Below, in pieces: positions 22,821-33,917 of a stretch of 64,000 bases of DNA. Source of the stretch: Rhododendron vialii (taxonomy: Eukaryota > Streptophyta > Magnoliopsida > Ericales > Ericaceae); contig NC_080563.1 of NCBI RefSeq assembly GCF_030253575.1, positions 11,489,001 to 11,553,000 on the forward strand. Reading direction: 5' to 3'. Both the position numbers and the translations under genes were made by a program. The notes under the pieces were generated by a model. It ran no database searches, was not told where the DNA came from, and saw nothing but the letters and a program-made list of their open reading frames with translations. Numbering within the stretch: the stretch's first letter is position 1; the number at the start of each line of letters is the position of its first letter.

Positions 22821-24617
22821 ATATTTTGTATTAAAGAACAAAAAGGCGAATAAATTTTTTTTGATCAGCAAAGAAGAATTTCTATATCTTAAAAAATGAA
22901 AAAGGCGAATAAACTTGTGTTAGTTAAAGATCACACATGTGGATAAGTTTGGACATTCAATGATCCTGTTGATTTTGTACTATCTAATAATAATAATGTA
23001 AAGAGTCTTTTAATTAGACTAACTTTAACGAATTTAACATATGCTCGTTTAATGTCGTTAGCTAGTAAGTTAATAAAAAAAATTGAACCTATTTCCTAAA
23101 AATCTATTGGATGGATAGTTGCTTAATTTGTAAAATTGCAGATTATTTGCAAATTAAGAGATGAGGTTAGATGATCGATTGTGGGTGCTAATGAGTATAA
23201 ATCATACATATCCCATTTTATATAGCTAATACGTTCCAGTAAAGGAAATATAGTTCTACATTGTTTGAGAGTGTGTGTTCATTTAATAACACTTGAGAGC
23301 TCTGTCCTCCTTGCCAATTAATTTTAAGATAGATACAAAATTCTATTGATGATCACTTAATGTTAGCTGCCCCAACCTTCTCCTCCTTGATTATACAGGA
23401 GCAAAACCCTCTCCTCCCGTCACCGGAAAAGGCCATGGGAGACCCTTGGAGGAGGGGAGGGGAAGAAGCTAGGAAGGGCGCCAGCAGAGGAAACCTAAGA
23501 GATGCTTTAGAGATTGAGAGATATTGTCAATCGTAATGGTAAGTCATCCCAACGGACCCGGGGACCCTGCCGAGCGGCACCCCTGCCGAGCGGGTGCCGA
23601 GCGGCCAATCCGGCCGTTCATCTCGGAATCAACGGCCCGAATCGAAACATCTTTTTCCTTTTCTTTTTCTTTTTTTTTAAATCCGTTCGGTACCTTTACA
23701 TCCGGGCCATCCAAAACACTTTTGGACGGCCGAGATGCGCTCGGCACCGCTGCCAAGCACCTCTGCTTGGCAGCATCTCCCAATCCCATCCGAATATGCA
23801 ACGATTATATTTGGGTTCCGGGTGGATTTGGGTTTTGCGGGTCCGGTACTGTCGGACGGGTTTTTTTTGGGCCTATTTGTATATTTGGCTTTGTTGTATA
23901 TTTAGGTTCCGGGTGTGCTTGATTTGTATCGGGAAATGACAGACGGGTCCCATTTTTTTGTTAGGGTTCCTTGCCAACCCTTTTTTGTTATGCTATCCTA
24001 TCTTGACCTTTTTTAAAAATGCTTTTAATATTTTGCTCTTGTCACTTTTTATACCCCATAATTTCTTACCTCTTCGAAGAATTCACACTATTTTGCAGAA
24101 TTCACATCTTTATACAGAATTCACATCTATTCACAAGAATTTACACTCCAGAGAATTCATATCAATTTACAGAATTCACACATTTGCAAAATTCTTGGGG
24201 ATGTGAATATTGTAGATGAGGTGTGAATTCTACAAACAATTGTGAATTCTGCTCCCAAATTACACAATTCACACAGCTGCTGATTAAATTAAATGAGTGC
24301 GCAACACGCATCAAGGCACGCGGGGTAGTAAAAAAGAAGATGAACAAGAAATCCCTCCTGTTCCTAATCTCTTCATCACTAAACAAACATTTTTCCCTGT
24401 CGGCGTTTAATCACCATCAAAGGAAAAAAAATTCAAACAATACATACACCACTCTGCCAAATTACAGAAATCATTCCCTTTCAAAAAAAAAAAAAAAAAT
24501 ACACAAATCATTCGTTCCTTTCAAAAATCAGTAGAGCTCACTGATTAGTCGACTCAGCACCCAATCAACTCGGCGAACAACAATAAGCACAGATCCATAC
24601 CAAAAAACTCGATCGGT
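22821..24617. other. intergenic DNA with short repeats
   Basis: No gene recognised. 23530-23800 is a GC-rich inverted-repeat patch (GCCGAGCGG words on both sides of a T-rich centre, with CTGCCAAGCACCTCTGCTTGGCAG as a hairpin) that looks like a MITE. 24075-24265 is an array of AGAATTCACA words in both orientations. Confidence 0.4.
24070..24270. repeat. array of AGAATTCACA words
   Basis: At least eight close copies of (A)GAATTCACA occur, first in direct and then in inverted orientation (TGTGAATTCT from about 24220). A similar array is found at 59225-59350. Confidence 0.55.
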
Positions 24618-24894
24618 TCAAAGCAACCTAGCTAGTGAAAGAATCAAACCAAACAACGTGGAACAACAGTAAATACTTGACGTACACTGTTCAAGTTCCA
24701 CGTTGATTATCAGTTGAAACGGTCCATAGCAGTCCACTGTATAGCCTTCAGTTGAGTTGATTTCCATGGAGATGTTTGATGATGGCGACAGACTTGCCGA
24801 AGACAAGCCGATCGATGACGCCGCCGACGCAAGAGGAGTGGCAGATCGAGGAGGCGGAAGAGAACGTGCATGGCTGACGGGGTGTTTGAGGGGA
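24618..24894 (-). pseudogene. downstream part of an unknown host reading frame split by an LTR element
   Basis: On the minus strand this frame (SHARSLPPPRSATPLASAA ... GYTVDCYGPFQ) directly continues, in the same phase, the frame at 31473-31606 once the inserted element and one 5 bp target copy are removed. The joined frame runs for over 100 codons from an ATG at 31606. It begins with an arginine- and serine-rich segment like an organelle transit peptide. A donor-like GTACGT follows near 24680. I do not recognise the protein. That it was a coding exon is inference from frame conservation. Confidence 0.45.
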
Positions 24895-25819
24895 TGAAAA
24901 CTCTCGTTTTTGACACACGTACGCCGAGCACGGCGCGGATGCGTTTGCAGGCGTTGGTTGGTTGAGTACGGACGTGCCAAGATTTGTAGCACCTAGCTTC
25001 GGATGACGATTGCCATGAAACGTGACTTCTTAACTTGTAAGGTGATTGCGTGTGATCCAACGGGTAATGATTACAAAGAGGTTCATGATTTGCCACACAG
25101 TTGTGGACTTAAAATTTTCTTAGTCGTAGGAAATGGAACGTAAATCGGAAACTTTATTCTACTGAAATAATAAAATAATACAAGAAAAGTAAAATTCAAA
25201 TTACTAGAAGGAGTGAGTTCGAATGGGTTTGAGTACGAGGTACTCGACAGTCTATTTTGTTGAAAATAGAAAAGTGTTTTAAAGCTCTGGGCATTAATTG
25301 ATATATTGAACCCATTTTTCTTCTCTTAAACTTGTATTTATAGACAAATTAACACTAACCGTTCCAAGTCCGGATGAAACTTCCTGCCATCCCAACAAAC
25401 TGCAAAGTGTCCTCCCACGTTGGCCTTCCTTTCGTTCATACTAGCGGTTACAAGCAGTTCACAGCAGTTGAGTTAGATCATGGGGTTATGTAGCAATTTC
25501 CCATTACTGATTTTCCTCCACTGCACGTGTAAACCAAGCATAATGGGGTCATTGTGACAAAGTCAAATAGCCTTCCATTTTGATTCTAGAAGAATTTCAT
25601 AACTACTCCAAATTAGGATTTCCTCCGGTAACCGAAAAATAAAATATGGGCCAAGTTTCAAGACTAAAATTAATTGGGTCTTAATCCAAATTACAAAATT
25701 AGTGGCCCATTAATTTTCAGCCCGAGAAACTAATGAATATCGGTCCAATTTAATTAATACTAAATTAATTGGCTCTCCAGTGTTAGTTCAAGATTTGGTG
25801 CAAAAAACGGGTATAAACA
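24895..25819 (-). repeat. 3' LTR (in element orientation)
   Basis: 925 bp, collinear with 27946-31467 once the nested solo LTR is removed. It shares long blocks such as GTACGAGGTACTCGA and AGTTAGATCATGGGGTTATG. Confidence 0.85.
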
Positions 25820-26424
25820 TTACCCTCATATATGCCTTGATTCTTTACTTTTAGGATCAAGGCGTGTATATAAAAAAAATATTTTTAGGATCCAAACAGA
25901 CCTTGAATCTTGTTTTAACATACCTTCTTTTACTTGCCTTGCCTATGGACTTGGTAGGCATTAGGCATTTTTCATGTTACCTTTAGACCTTTGACAATAT
26001 GAGATCTGTCTTTAGGCTTGAACCACAAAAGACTAAACAAAAAGGTTTAGAAATACGTTGAAAGGCCTGAACTTCTTCTTGGAATACTTAGAAATGTGGT
26101 TCATGCCTAGAGAAAGAACTTAAAGAGCCTTCAAATCAGCAAAAAGGTCTGTTTACACCAATATGAAACCTGTGTCCAAACTTGGTTGTATAGAAGCCTT
26201 AATATCATGAAAAGGCTAGACAAGAATTAAAAATATAGTAGAAGGCTTGAACCTCTGCTTGGAACTTTCAAGCCTGCTCAATGAAATGAAAAGACCTTCA
26301 CCTCAGCGGAAAATGCTTAGAAAAACTTTGATAGGGCCTATTCAATGACTGATAGGCCTTGGCCGAACATTTTAGAGATGTTTGTTCGGCCTTTAAAGGA
26401 CTTTTCATTGACTACTTAGCCTTT

Positions 26425-26703
26425 TTAACAACCACGATGTTTTTGCGTAAGCCAAGTGAATAAGACCTGCTTTTGATGTGCCTCATAAATCCAATGCAAG
26501 CATAGTTCCATAACTTTAAGGCCTACAGTTGGCCTATGCTTGTAATGCCTTTTGGCAATTTGGACAATGCCAAAAAGGCATTCATTAACAGGGAGATGAG
26601 AGGGATCTCCGATTACAAATGAATCATGATCAAGCCCCGGATTGTTGTCGGTTTCCTCATCTTCATTCAATTCCTCTTGTTCTAGAACGGGTGCAACATG
26701 CAA
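26425..26703 (-). CDS. short acidic frame inside the LTR element
   Basis: A 92-residue frame with an acidic N-terminus (LEQEELNEDEETDNNPG) and a more basic, aromatic C-terminus. It matches no family I know. It lies downstream of the coiled-coil frame in element orientation and may be part of the same decayed gag-like gene or meaningless. Confidence 0.25.
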   Translation of the reverse strand: MHVAPVLEQEELNEDEETDNNPGLDHDSFVIGDPSHLPVNECLFGIVQIAKRHYKHRPTVGLKVMELCLHWIYEAHQKQVLFTWLTQKHRGC

Positions 26704-27081
26704 TTCAGGCTTGGCCTCAAGGCTAATGGCAGGACTAGATCATTCTTGACTTGTTTCATTGATCTGCTCACCGCCCAGGAGTGAATCTACGTGTGGCAGC
26801 TCTTTAGACACTTGAAAAAGCTTCTGAGAGGAGAGAATGGGCTGATCTTGCCTCATAATTGGATTTTCCATGTTCTAGCTTATTCTAGGTTTGAAATCTT
26901 GCTCCCTTTGCATTGAAACAGACCTATCTTTTTGCTCCTCTAGGCATAGAAATCGGTTATTATCCAAAAGTTTTTGGAACACTCTTGAATGTTGGCTATT
27001 GCGCGCAGACCTGAGACCGTTGTTGTAATCATTCTGATGTTTATCGTCCAAGCCTTGACACTGTTCGAGAATCCTTAAAGG

Positions 27082-27305
27082 GCTGAACTGAGACTCCTGC
27101 CCCTCGAGTCAAAGTCCTTATCCTCATTGCCCCCCGAGTGTAGGATTGTTGGAAGCTTGAAGGCCTTGTGTGCTTGCTAGAAGCTTGCTGAAACTCTTGC
27201 CTCCCAAGTCCAATTCCTTGGCCTCTTTGCCCCCCAAGTGTAGGGCTTTCAGAAGTTAAAGACTAAGAGAAGCCTAAAGGCCTAGAGTGCTTGCTAGAAG
27301 CTTGC
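27082..27305. repeat. tandem duplication in the LTR element interior
   Basis: Units at 27082-27186 and 27187-27305 share GCCCCCC(A/G)AGTGTAGG and GTGCTTGCTAGAAGCTTGC. The copies have diverged, so the duplication is old. Confidence 0.6.
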
Positions 27306-27503
27306 TTAGAGACATTCAGGCCTGAAGTTTGGCCTAAAGTGCTAAATTGTGATATCTGTGGTGGAAGATGAGTTGACTTCATGTCTTTGATGGCCTTTTG
27401 GAGTTGATTAGACATTCTTTAACCTTACGCAAACATGCATCCAAGGGATCAATGAACTCCTGTGAGAGTTCTTCATCGGATGCAACGGTACATGATTGAG
27501 TGC

Positions 27504-27887
27504 TTATATTTTCTTCACTTTACCCTCATAGGTCTGAGTAAGAGGATTATCAATCCCACCATTTGGGAATTCATGTTGTTCGGGTAGGTCTGAATACATA
27601 ATGCTTGAATAGCTACTTGACTTGGCCCTAAATAGACTGTTTACCTCATAGCGTAATTGGCGATCCTTCTCTTCCAGCTTGTCAACTTCATTTTCAAGCC
27701 CTCGAATTTTATCGTTGTAGCTATTTTGTGCGTCAAGAAACCAATCTTCCATAGGATTGAGTTGACGCCTCTCACAATCAAGGCGATAGATTTTGTCTTC
27801 AAGTTCGTTGACCTTATTATCGTGCCAACGAATTTCTTTTTTACATCGCCGAATCTCAACATCCAATTCAACGTATCGAATTGACAT
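27504..27887 (-). CDS. coiled-coil, gag-like protein of the LTR element
   Basis: A 127-residue frame starting 59 bp after the primer-binding-site side of the 5' LTR, exactly where gag normally starts. It is rich in charged residues and has a long heptad-like region (about residues 8-75, for example NKVNELEDKIYRLDCERRQL and ENEVDKLEEKDRQLRYEV). No zinc knuckle is visible. The position suggests a remnant or minimal capsid-like protein, but sequence similarity to known gag is not evident to me. Alternatively it is a captured coiled-coil gene piece. Confidence 0.45.
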   Translation of the reverse strand: MSIRYVELDVEIRRCKKEIRWHDNKVNELEDKIYRLDCERRQLNPMEDWFLDAQNSYNDKIRGLENEVDKLEEKDRQLRYEVNSLFRAKSSSYSSIMYSDLPEQHEFPNGGIDNPLTQTYEGKVKKI

Positions 27888-28112
27888 GCGAATGAATTAG
27901 CGTAATACCCCCTTGAAACGACTAGGGTCCCACCGGACGTGCCAATGAAAACTCTCATTTTTGACACACGTATGCCGAGCAAGGCGCGGATGCATTTGCA
28001 AGAGTTGGTTGGTTGAGTGCGGGCGTGCCAAGACTTTTACCACCTAACTTCGGATGACGATTGTCGTGAATCGTGACTTCTAACTGTAAGTCGATTGCGT
28101 GTGATCCAAAGG

Positions 28113-30705
28113 TGTCACGACCCTATCCCAAAAGTTGTTTAAATGATAGGATTATCGTGACCGGCTAGTGGATCTAACCTCCACCCGATGTCTCTTTTCT
28201 CAGTCAAAGAGATGCAAAGACTGTAAAATTAAAAAATGCGAAAGTATTATTGACATGAAAACAACATCAAAGCCTTAAAGATTCAAAATCTTTACAACAT
28301 AATGTGACTTTACATTAAACAAGGAGTAGTCAATTCCCAACTTTAAAGTTCTTAAAACGTTGACTAAATACTTGCTCTACATATCCCTCAGGCAACAACA
28401 TTTTTCCTTTCTACTTGGCAACACCTGTAGGAAAATAATTAATTTTCATAAGTCTACAGCTCGTGTGAGATGTAGTACGAGAGTTATAAGTTTTACTATG
28501 GAAATAACATTCATAAGCTTCTTTGACATAACTTATCATAACTTTCTCATAATTTCATAAGAAGAGAATGCATAACATCATCATCACATAATCTTATGAT
28601 GCTCATCGAACAGCTAAACATGAATAGGGGAGCGAGCTGTCCAAAAAAAAAAAACCAAGTGAGCCTTCGTGGGAATCAATGGTATTCGACGTGCTTAGAT
28701 GCTCAATCCAAACACCCGTTTTTTCATATATACATATATATACGAAAAATAGAGTGTTTGAGTCAAGTATTCTACACACATCGGATGCCGTTGATTCCCG
28801 CGTTGGCCCTATCGTTTTTTTTTATAGAATTTTTGGACGGCTCGGATCGGCCATCCGGTGGCCAGGGACTGCCCGGCACGGCCATCGGTACGATTTCGGT
28901 GCTGGACCGTCTGTCCCTATAGGTTTTCCGGTTTATAAAACAATAGTCTAAGACCATCCACAGTGGTATATATAATCAAAAAAAGATAACCAAAAGTTGA
29001 CACATCAGCTTTTGATTATTCACTTAAGAGGTTGTTAAGTTTAACAATGTTAAGCTTCACTATGGTCACTTCTAGTCCATAACCAAAATATGAGGTCCAC
29101 TACAATTTCACTCTCTCTCCCCCTCTGTTTCCCGTAATTCACTTTCCTCCATGTACGTTTTTTATGGGTTAAAATATATCGATTCCCTTTCTTAATTTTG
29201 GAAAAAAAAATCGGTGACTTCCTTCCCTCCTATTATGATTTCTTTTTGCTTTTTTTTTTTTTTTTGGGGGGGGGGGTTAGAAACAGAAAAGAATAGTGAA
29301 ACATTTTAATCCGGCAACGATGGGTTGAATAGTAGATGATCGAGAGATATTAGCTTCACTTTTGAAGGAAAAGAAAGATAAATAATTTGTTGGCGAAGTG
29401 AAAAAGATATAAAGTAGACGAAAAAACTTGGCTACATAAAATTTTTATTCTTTAATTTGATTTTTTTAACCAAAAAAAAAAGGAGAGTAGGCGAAGAAGA
29501 GAAGAAGAAAATACCATTTGAAACACGTGTGTATACAAATTTTGGAACTAGTTAACTTATGTGGAGTAGAATCCACAAATTTTGATTATTGAAAAAGATT
29601 GCTAGTTTTGATTATCCAAAGCCCAAAATTTGATTATTTCTAAGGATGTTGCTAAGTTTGATTATACCATTGTGAGCAATTTTTTGCACCAACATTATTA
29701 ACTTTAAAAACAATTGACATTTGATTATACCACTGTGGATGACCTAATAGGACTTTAATTGAATGGAGTTTACCATAATTCTGATTGCTATAATTTAACA
29801 AATACTAAAACAAACAGACTTAGGTATCTCAGTATCTAATCACATATATACATTTCACATGCATGTATCACATACTCAGTGCCCACACATAGCACATACA
29901 CGCACAACTCACACGCCAGTCCTTCACTGTATGCAACTCGGACAGCAGCGGCACTGCAACTGCTATTCCTACTTCTGATTCCCTCCAAGAAAAGAGAGGG
30001 GAAAAAGGTGAGGGAGAAGGTCCGGTCATGGCCACCGCCACATGCGGTGGTCCGCGAGAGACGGGGAGAGAGGTTAATTACCCTCTAATTTCCGGCAGCG
30101 CACAGAAGGAATCGAAAGTCGGTTGAATCAGAGGAGGGGTGCACGAACTGCTCCTCTATCTTTTCCTTCACCGTTTCCCCTTCTCTCTTCTAGCTGTTTC
30201 TTCTCTTTTTCTTTTTATTTACTATTAACAGTTTATGTACTCCTCCTACTGTTTCTGCATCTCTTTATTTTCTAACATATTTTGTTTTATGTAAAGTTTA
30301 ATTGTACTCCTGGGTGAATTATATACATGTATTTCGGTGGCTGAAGTTGAAACAGGACCCAACTTTCCTTTCCAAAGGACACCTGTGATTCCTATGTCAC
30401 CCCAACGTGGCAACGTGACACGTAGCATTGCGCACCCATTTGTTGTAATTTCTGTCCGAACGCATTTGAATTTCAGTCTCCGAAAAATCTCAAAAATCCA
30501 ACATAGACTAATTAAAATATTTAGATCATTAAGGTATCGTTCGCTTCTTACAGAAAAGTATTGAACCCTTAAAATTATATCATGCTATCCTCGTGTCTTA
30601 AAAATGTCGACTGGAAATATTTCTTTAACCTTAATCATATTTCTTTTAAAATACCGTAACCTACTTAGCATCACGGTCGTGCATTTTGAGAAACTGGGCT
30701 TTACA
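28113..30705. mobile_element. solo LTR, 2593 bp, nested in the right LTR
   Basis: It begins TGTCACGACCC and ends GGGCTTTACA, flanked by the perfect duplication AAAGG (28108-28112 and 30706-30710). Deleting it restores the continuity of the surrounding LTR. No coding domain was seen. It carries the MITE at 28952-29744. Confidence 0.85.
28952..29744. mobile_element. 793 bp MITE with TAA target (PIF/Harbinger-like)
   Basis: The ends GACCATCCACAGTGGTATA and, reversed, GGTCATCCACAGTGGTATA are inverted repeats with the 3 bp duplication TAA on both sides (28949-28951 and 29745-29747). Three-base TWA targets and such termini fit Tourist-like MITEs. A related partial copy lies at 5280-5430. Confidence 0.75.
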
Positions 30706-31472
30706 AAAGGGTAATGATCACAAGGAGGTTCGTGGTTTGCCACATGATTGTAGACTTAAAATTTCATAATCGTATAGGAAATGGAATGTAAATCATAAAC
30801 TTTATTACACCGGAATAATAAAGTGGTACAAGAAAAATAAAATTCAAACTACTTAAAAAAGTGAGTTCAAATGGATTTGAGTACGAGGTACTCGATAGTC
30901 TACTTTACTGAAAATAGAAAAGTGTTTTGAAGTGCTGCGTTTTGATTGGTGTTAGACCCGTTTTTCTTCTCTTAAACTAGTATTTATAGACGAACACTAA
31001 ACCATTCCAAGTCCGGATGAAATTTCCTGTCTTCCCCACAAGCTACCAAGTCATGTCCTCCCATGTTGGTTTTTTTTTCGTTCATACTAGCGGTTACAAG
31101 CAGTTCACAGCAGTTGAGTTAGATCATGGGGTTATGTAGCAATTTCCCATTACTGATTTTTCTCCACTGCAAGTGTAAATCAAGCATAATGGGGCCATTT
31201 TGACAAAGTCAAATAGCCTTCCATTTTGATTCTAGAAGAATTCTATAACTGTTCCAATTTAGGATTTCCTTCAGTAACCGAAAAATAAAACATGGCCCAA
31301 GTTTCAAGACTAAAATTAATTGGGTCTTGGTCCAAATTACAAAATTAATGTGGCCCATTAATTTTCAGCCCGAGAAACTAATGAATATCGGCCCAATTTA
31401 ATTAATACTAAATTAAATGACCTTTCAGTACTGGTTCGAGATTTGGTGCAAAAAACAGGTATAAACAGAGGA

Positions 31473-31606
31473 TGCCAGAAAAGTCGATCTCGTCGACTCG
31501 AGGAGCGAAAAAGATTGGCGGCAGTAGAAGTCGCCAGTGAGAGGCGGCGGTGGTAAAGACGGCAGAGATAACGAGGAGGGGGTGCCGTCGTCAGCTTCCT
31601 CTCCAT
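31473..31606 (-). pseudogene. upstream part of the split host reading frame
   Basis: A frame beginning at the ATG at 31606 (MERKLTTAPPPRYLCRLYHR) is cut at 31473 by the LTR retrotransposon. It continues in the same phase at 24889 downward. It is arginine/serine-rich with few acidic residues, like a mitochondrial or plastid targeting segment. No downstream exons could be assigned, and I do not recognise the protein. Confidence 0.45.
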
Positions 31607-31612
31607 GGCTGG

Positions 31613-31912
31613 TTTGTACGATTTTTTGGAGGAAGATTTGATATGTATTAAAGGTGGGGTATTTTAGGTACTTTATTTAAAATGGGGCTTAGGTGGGTAG
31701 GATTTGACAATGGGTGGGCCTGGACAGGTAAAGGAAGACAAAAGAAGGTCAGCCGGTAAGAACCCCGGTTTGTATTATATTTGGCTTCCCGTGGTAGACT
31801 TTAGGGGTTGGGTTTCGGCCCGTATGATGTACTGTCCAACTTTGTGTTGGATTTTCCTTTTCCTTCTTCCCGTTTTTTAATAAATTTTTGCCTATCAAAA
31901 AAAAAAAAAAAT
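31613..31912 (+). mobile_element. LINE-type 3' end with poly(A)
   Basis: The end CCCGTTTTTTAATAAATTTTTGCCTATC followed by A(14) at 31898-31911 matches the tail style of the LINE copies at 5171 and 61806. The 5' limit is not defined, and no coding part is retained. Confidence 0.5.
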
Positions 31913-31980
31913 GCAACGATTATAGACATTTTTTTTATATGCAAGTTTGAAGCTTATTCGTCCCTTTGTCCTCTTCATCA

Positions 31981-32307
31981 TTCTTTCTTTTGCATGTCAA
32001 TCGGTCGATACTTTTATTAGCTTCACTTCTTTCTTTTGCATGTCAATCGGTCGATACTTTTATTAGCTTCACGCTGAACCCGGTTCGAAAACTCTTATTA
32101 GCTTCACGCTGAACCCAGTTCAAAAAGTCTCCGTTTCAAGTTAGCAAAAAGATCGATAGATAGAGCATATTTGGCCGTGACATGAGCCGCCCTATTACAA
32201 TTATAGGAAACAAAATGAAAAGAACAGTCCAATAAACAACCAAAGAAAGTAGAATCACTAATGAGGATATCCAGACTAGATTTAGTGGTACTTCCGCATT
32301 TCAGCAT
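31981..32307 (-). mobile_element. LINE RNase H fragment with adjacent small tandem repeat
   Basis: On the minus strand 32307-32104 reads DILISDSTFFGCLLD..VSYNCNRAAHVTAKYAL, the end of the RNase H domain that plant LINEs carry at the C-terminus. On its 3' side 31981-32072 is a tandem duplication with a 46 bp period (TTCTTTCTTTTGCATGTCAA). The flanks GTCCCTTTGTCCTCTTCATCAT and CACATATGTTA recur joined together at 32748-32785, which looks like the unfilled site. Confidence 0.65.
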
Positions 32308-33917
32308 CTTGACAATCGCTTGGTATTCACATATGTTAATGATTGGTATTATTTGGAGGTTTACTAATAGGGATTTGTTATAAAACTAGTGCAATATAGA
32401 TAAAGATTGCATAAACTAAATTGAGAATTGGACACAAATATATAAAAGATAGTTCTTATTGAACTACCAGAGTAAAGTCTTCTGGACTACTCAAATACGG
32501 AGTATTATTTAGAACTACTCTTGCTCTCTCTCTGCCTTTCCTTTCTTTCTTACAATTTTTTGTATGTCCCTTCCTTACCCCGAATGCCCTTTTATATAGG
32601 CAGATGGAAGAGGTAAGTGGGGAACCAAGACTTCAATCAACGGAAGAAAGCAGAAGCAAAAGCTTCAATCAAAGAAAGTAAACAGCATGTTGCGGGCATC
32701 CACTAATAATTTCATAGCAGGATTCAACATACTACGATTGGAAGTATTCGTCCCTTTGTCCTCTTCATCATCCACATATGTTATAGATTGGTATCATTCC
32801 TTGTGAATAATTCATATCGTAGATAGATAAATAAGTTTACATCGAAAAGAGAATAGGAGACACAAAAACTTCAACTTTTTGTTTAAATGGATTATCAATG
32901 CATGTGGGGTGAAGTAACAAATACGAATGTATTCATTTTATTTCAGAAAAAAACTATATCTAAATCCTAGAATTGACATTCAAGTCAAATGTTATAGAGG
33001 ATTATTTCTAGAAAGGCTAGCAACTTAGCATAACCATGAGAGAGAGTACAAAGCAAAAGGAACATCAACCCGCGATCATGTCATCTTGTGGAACGATATA
33101 TTTTGAAAAGGAAAGGCCAAATTACATGAAAACCCCCTCATCTACACATTGGTAATTTTCGAGATACTTCTGATTACACAACATTCCTGTAATTCAATAC
33201 TTTGCTAATTAGCTCTATAAAATCCCTCAATTGACCCCCAATACCATGTTATCAAAAAACCAAATTCTTCGGCCAGGATTTGCTCCTTGCAGGAACTGAA
33301 ACCAATTCAACCACCATCGAGTGGGAAAACCCAACTCAGTTTCTGCCGGAGAGGGTTTTGAGATTGAAAAGTGACTACAGGAGGCACTATTTTCCCGTTT
33401 CTTCCGATTGGGTCTGGTTTCCGAATGTACCCCGGAATTCCTCTGGCTCAAAGGGTTAGCTTGATGTCAGCGTCTCTTGCGTATCATTTTTACTAGAAGC
33501 TTCCTGATGGGTTGGTTCCTGAAAAATAGGAAAGGGGTGATGTTTTCGTGATCACTCTCCAAAGGGCAACACCCCTTTTTATAATCGGCAAAAATTAATC
33601 AGCAAGCCTACAGACTCCGCAAAACTTGATAGAAATGTATTTCTAGACTGCAAACAAACATTACCAGGTGATAATCTTAGAACCTACTCGTCGAAGTCTA
33701 TAAAAGTAGACTCCTACTTGTTATGAAGTTTAGTGAAACAAATGAATTGAAGTTCAGAATGCAGAACAAGATGAAACATCGTACGTCGTCACTATACATC
33801 AAACATCGTCACTGTAACTACAAATAACACTTTCTATAGGCCTATTAACAATCACTCCAGAATGCAGATATCTAAACAAAAACAACCGTAGATTACCTTG
33901 AGATTGCACCATATCTT
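32308..33917. other. intergenic DNA and 3' flank of the following gene
   Basis: AT-rich DNA. 32748-32785 is a short copy of the flanks of the LINE fragment. The 3' untranslated region of the minus-strand gene should lie just below 33918. The frames seen here have no recognisable similarity. Confidence 0.4.

Larger units (their letters stand above)
24895..31467 (-). mobile_element. non-autonomous LTR retrotransposon with two LTRs
   Basis: Two LTRs of 925 bp (24895-25819) and 924 bp (27946-31467 minus a nested insertion) bound an internal region of about 2.1 kb. Both start TGAAAACTCTC(A/G)TTTTTGAC and end GTATAAACA on the plus strand. In element orientation the left-hand internal end reads TTGGCACGTCCGGTGGGAC, a fair match to a Ty3/Gypsy primer-binding site. 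Outer targets are GGGGA (24890-24894) and GAGGA (31468-31472), one mismatch apart. There is no reverse transcriptase or integrase, so this is a LARD-type or otherwise non-autonomous element. Confidence 0.85.
27946..31467 (-). repeat. 5' LTR (in element orientation), interrupted
   Basis: The parts 27946-28112 and 30711-31467 join to a 924 bp LTR that matches 24895-25819. The intervening 2598 bp are a solo LTR plus one 5 bp target copy. Confidence 0.85.

Noticed and set aside
24895-31467. CRISPR-like or tandem-gene explanation for the repeated 900 bp blocks
   Set aside because: The blocks behave as LTRs: defined ends, primer-binding-site-like sequence and target duplications. This is a plant genome.
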